DNA from: Spirochaetales bacterium
GTDB lineage: Bacteria; Spirochaetota; Spirochaetia; DTKZ01
Assembly (NCBI GenBank): GCA_031274005.1
Contig: JAISQU010000070.1
Location: forward strand, 1-15,490
Length of the DNA stretch: 15,490 nucleotides
Direction: 5' to 3'
Under the pieces are notes generated by a model. That model was not told where the DNA came from and ran no database searches. It saw only the letters and a program-made list of their open reading frames with translations. This document shows, one piece after another, positions 14,387 to 15,490 of the stretch. The position numbers and the translations under genes were made by a program. Numbering within the stretch: the stretch's first letter is position 1; every line of letters starts with the position of its first letter.

Positions 14387-15319
14387 ATGAATAATACTAT
14401 CCATGTTCGAAAAATTTATTTCTGGAGTGGAATGGCTGGCATAATTATACTTTGGGGATCGGCGTATCTTGGTAATAATTTTGCACTCAGGGCGTTTCCT
14501 CCGTTTTTTATGATGGGTATAAGAAACCTGACGGCAGGATTAGCTCTTTATATATTTCAAAGAACCAGAGGAGCAAAACCACCCAACGGAAAAATGTGGT
14601 TTTCCGCTTTTTATGTTGGAATACTGATGTTGTGCGGCGGTTCCGGGGTCATTACCTGGGCCCAGTTGACAGTTCCGTCGGGAATTGCCGCGCTCGTTGT
14701 AGGATCTGTACCCCTCTGGATGGCCCTGCTGGGCATAATGGTAAGCAGGAAAACAAAAACGACAGGACCCGGTTGGATTGCCATTGCGGGAATTGTGTTC
14801 GGCTTTTTGGGAATTGTTCTTCTGATTGGACCGATGAATATCTTTGGAAGCGGGGAGATGGTGAATCCCGCCGGCGGGGCGGCTTTGATAATTGGTTCAG
14901 TTTTATGGTCGTTCGCTTCATTAAAAAGCCGAACAGCGGTTTTTCCGGAATCACGGCTCCTTGGGGCGGGCATGCAGATGATAGGAGGAGGGATGGGACT
15001 CCTTCTGACAGGATTTTTAATAGGCGAACACAGGGTTTTTTCACCGGAACGGATAAGCGCCTTGCCGATTATCGGCCTTGTGTATCTGACAGTCGGCGGA
15101 TCTGTGATTGCGTTTTCAATCTATACGTGGTTGCTCTGGTCGGCGCCGACAACTTTGGTTTCTACTTATGCCTATGTAACCCCTATTGTTGCCGTTATTT
15201 TGGGAGCGCTTATTCTTCATGAGCCCATTACCCTGCGCCTTATAGTTGCCACCATCATGATTCTTACCGCAGTGGTTGTTGTTACCCTGTCAAGCAGAAC
15301 CGGGGCGCCGAAACAATAA
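14387..15319 (+). CDS. EamA/DMT superfamily transporter
   Basis: A 310-residue inner-membrane protein of the drug/metabolite transporter superfamily with two EamA domains and about ten predicted membrane segments. Marks are GMAGIIILWGSAYLGNNFAL near the N-terminus, a WAQLTVPSGIAALVVGSVPL block near residue 88, and in the second repeat LVSTYAYVTPIVAVILGALIL, the usual YVTP segment of the family. Such proteins usually export amino acids or other small metabolites; the substrate cannot be read from sequence. The ribosome site is weak (GAGAG ~10 bases before the ATG). It is 80 bases after the broken MBL gene, and an inverted copy of the family 2 element follows 55 bases after its stop, with an A/T-flanked GC hairpin that may serve as terminator. 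Confidence 0.9.
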   Translation: MNNTIHVRKIYFWSGMAGIIILWGSAYLGNNFALRAFPPFFMMGIRNLTAGLALYIFQRTRGAKPPNGKMWFSAFYVGILMLCGGSGVITWAQLTVPSGIAALVVGSVPLWMALLGIMVSRKTKTTGPGWIAIAGIVFGFLGIVLLIGPMNIFGSGEMVNPAGGAALIIGSVLWSFASLKSRTAVFPESRLLGAGMQMIGGGMGLLLTGFLIGEHRVFSPERISALPIIGLVYLTVGGSVIAFSIYTWLLWSAPTTLVSTYAYVTPIVAVILGALILHEPITLRLIVATIMILTAVVVVTLSSRTGAPKQ

Positions 15320-15374
15320 CCGGTTGGATAGTACGCGGTCAGTCTTGAAAAGGTAAATACCAGGGTAACAGCAC

Positions 15375-15490
15375 TTACTTTTTCCCGGTTATAATAGCGC
15401 ATTTTTTGCGGCAAAGCCGCAAAAAACCGGGCTTTTCGGGGGTTCCGCCGCTGGCGCGGCCGCTTCGCGCCCCTTCAATCCCTTGCGCCC
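15375..15490 (-). repeat. family 2 element, second copy, inverted and cut by the window end
   Basis: The reverse complement of this stretch matches 8848-8964 almost base for base. The few differences fall outside the stems: one base in the gcaa loop, GAGAC versus GGAAC, the aaa loop versus ttt, and CTTTTAT versus CTATTAT. The 11-bp TTTTTTGCGGC/GCCGCAAAAAA stem and the CCCGG/CCGGG stem are conserved. Similarity stops at 15375, where copy 1 enters its terminal inverted repeat. The rest of the element lies beyond the window. Confidence 0.85.

Overview
The window reads as part of a spirochaete chromosome, most likely a Treponema of moderately high GC. Two things support this: an EF-G of the spirochaete/mitochondrial type 1 subfamily, and a substrate-binding protein whose mature N-terminus begins GGGADSA after the signal peptide, a style common in treponemal periplasmic binding proteins. 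The genus is an inference; there is no rRNA gene here. No tRNA, rRNA, CRISPR array, transposase or integrase was found.

Layout. (1) 1-3082, plus strand: the 3' end of citE, then citF and citC, part of a citrate lyase operon whose earlier genes lie before the window. (2) 3083-3453: two tandem copies of a structured ~140-bp repeat, a perfect 16-bp-stem hairpin, and a promoter that would give azlC an almost leaderless mRNA. (3) 3454-4538, plus strand: azlC-azlD, a branched-chain amino acid exporter. (4) 4596-8247, minus strand: an operon fusA (EF-G) - RecA/KaiC-like ATPase - xylose-isomerase-like TIM barrel. (5) 8248-9186: fusA promoter and leader, two more copies of the same repeat in the opposite orientation, a ~280-bp element with perfect 15-bp terminal inverted repeats, and an AT-rich stretch ending in a good promoter. 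(6) 9187-14306, plus strand: RraA-like aldolase/decarboxylase - YhcH-like protein - TctC - TctB - TctA, then the 5' third of a 6-phosphogluconate-dehydrogenase-like gene fused out of frame to the 3' three quarters of a metallo-beta-lactamase-fold gene, which looks like a deletion scar. (7) 14387-15319: an EamA/DMT-type exporter. (8) 15375 to the end: an inverted, incomplete second copy of the element of region 5.

How it fits together. Citrate lyase (CitEF, activated by CitC) splits citrate to acetate and oxaloacetate. Tct transporters import tri- and other carboxylates, and RraA-fold enzymes include oxaloacetate decarboxylases, so citrate or related carboxylate use is a plausible shared theme. 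The two gene sets are separate operons, and the YhcH-like sugar anomerase homologue hints that the Tct substrate could instead be a sugar acid. The two repeat families form inverted pairs that bracket blocks 3 to 4 and 6 to 7, so each block is flanked by sequence able to mediate inversion. The repeats and the TIR element are the least explained parts of the window.
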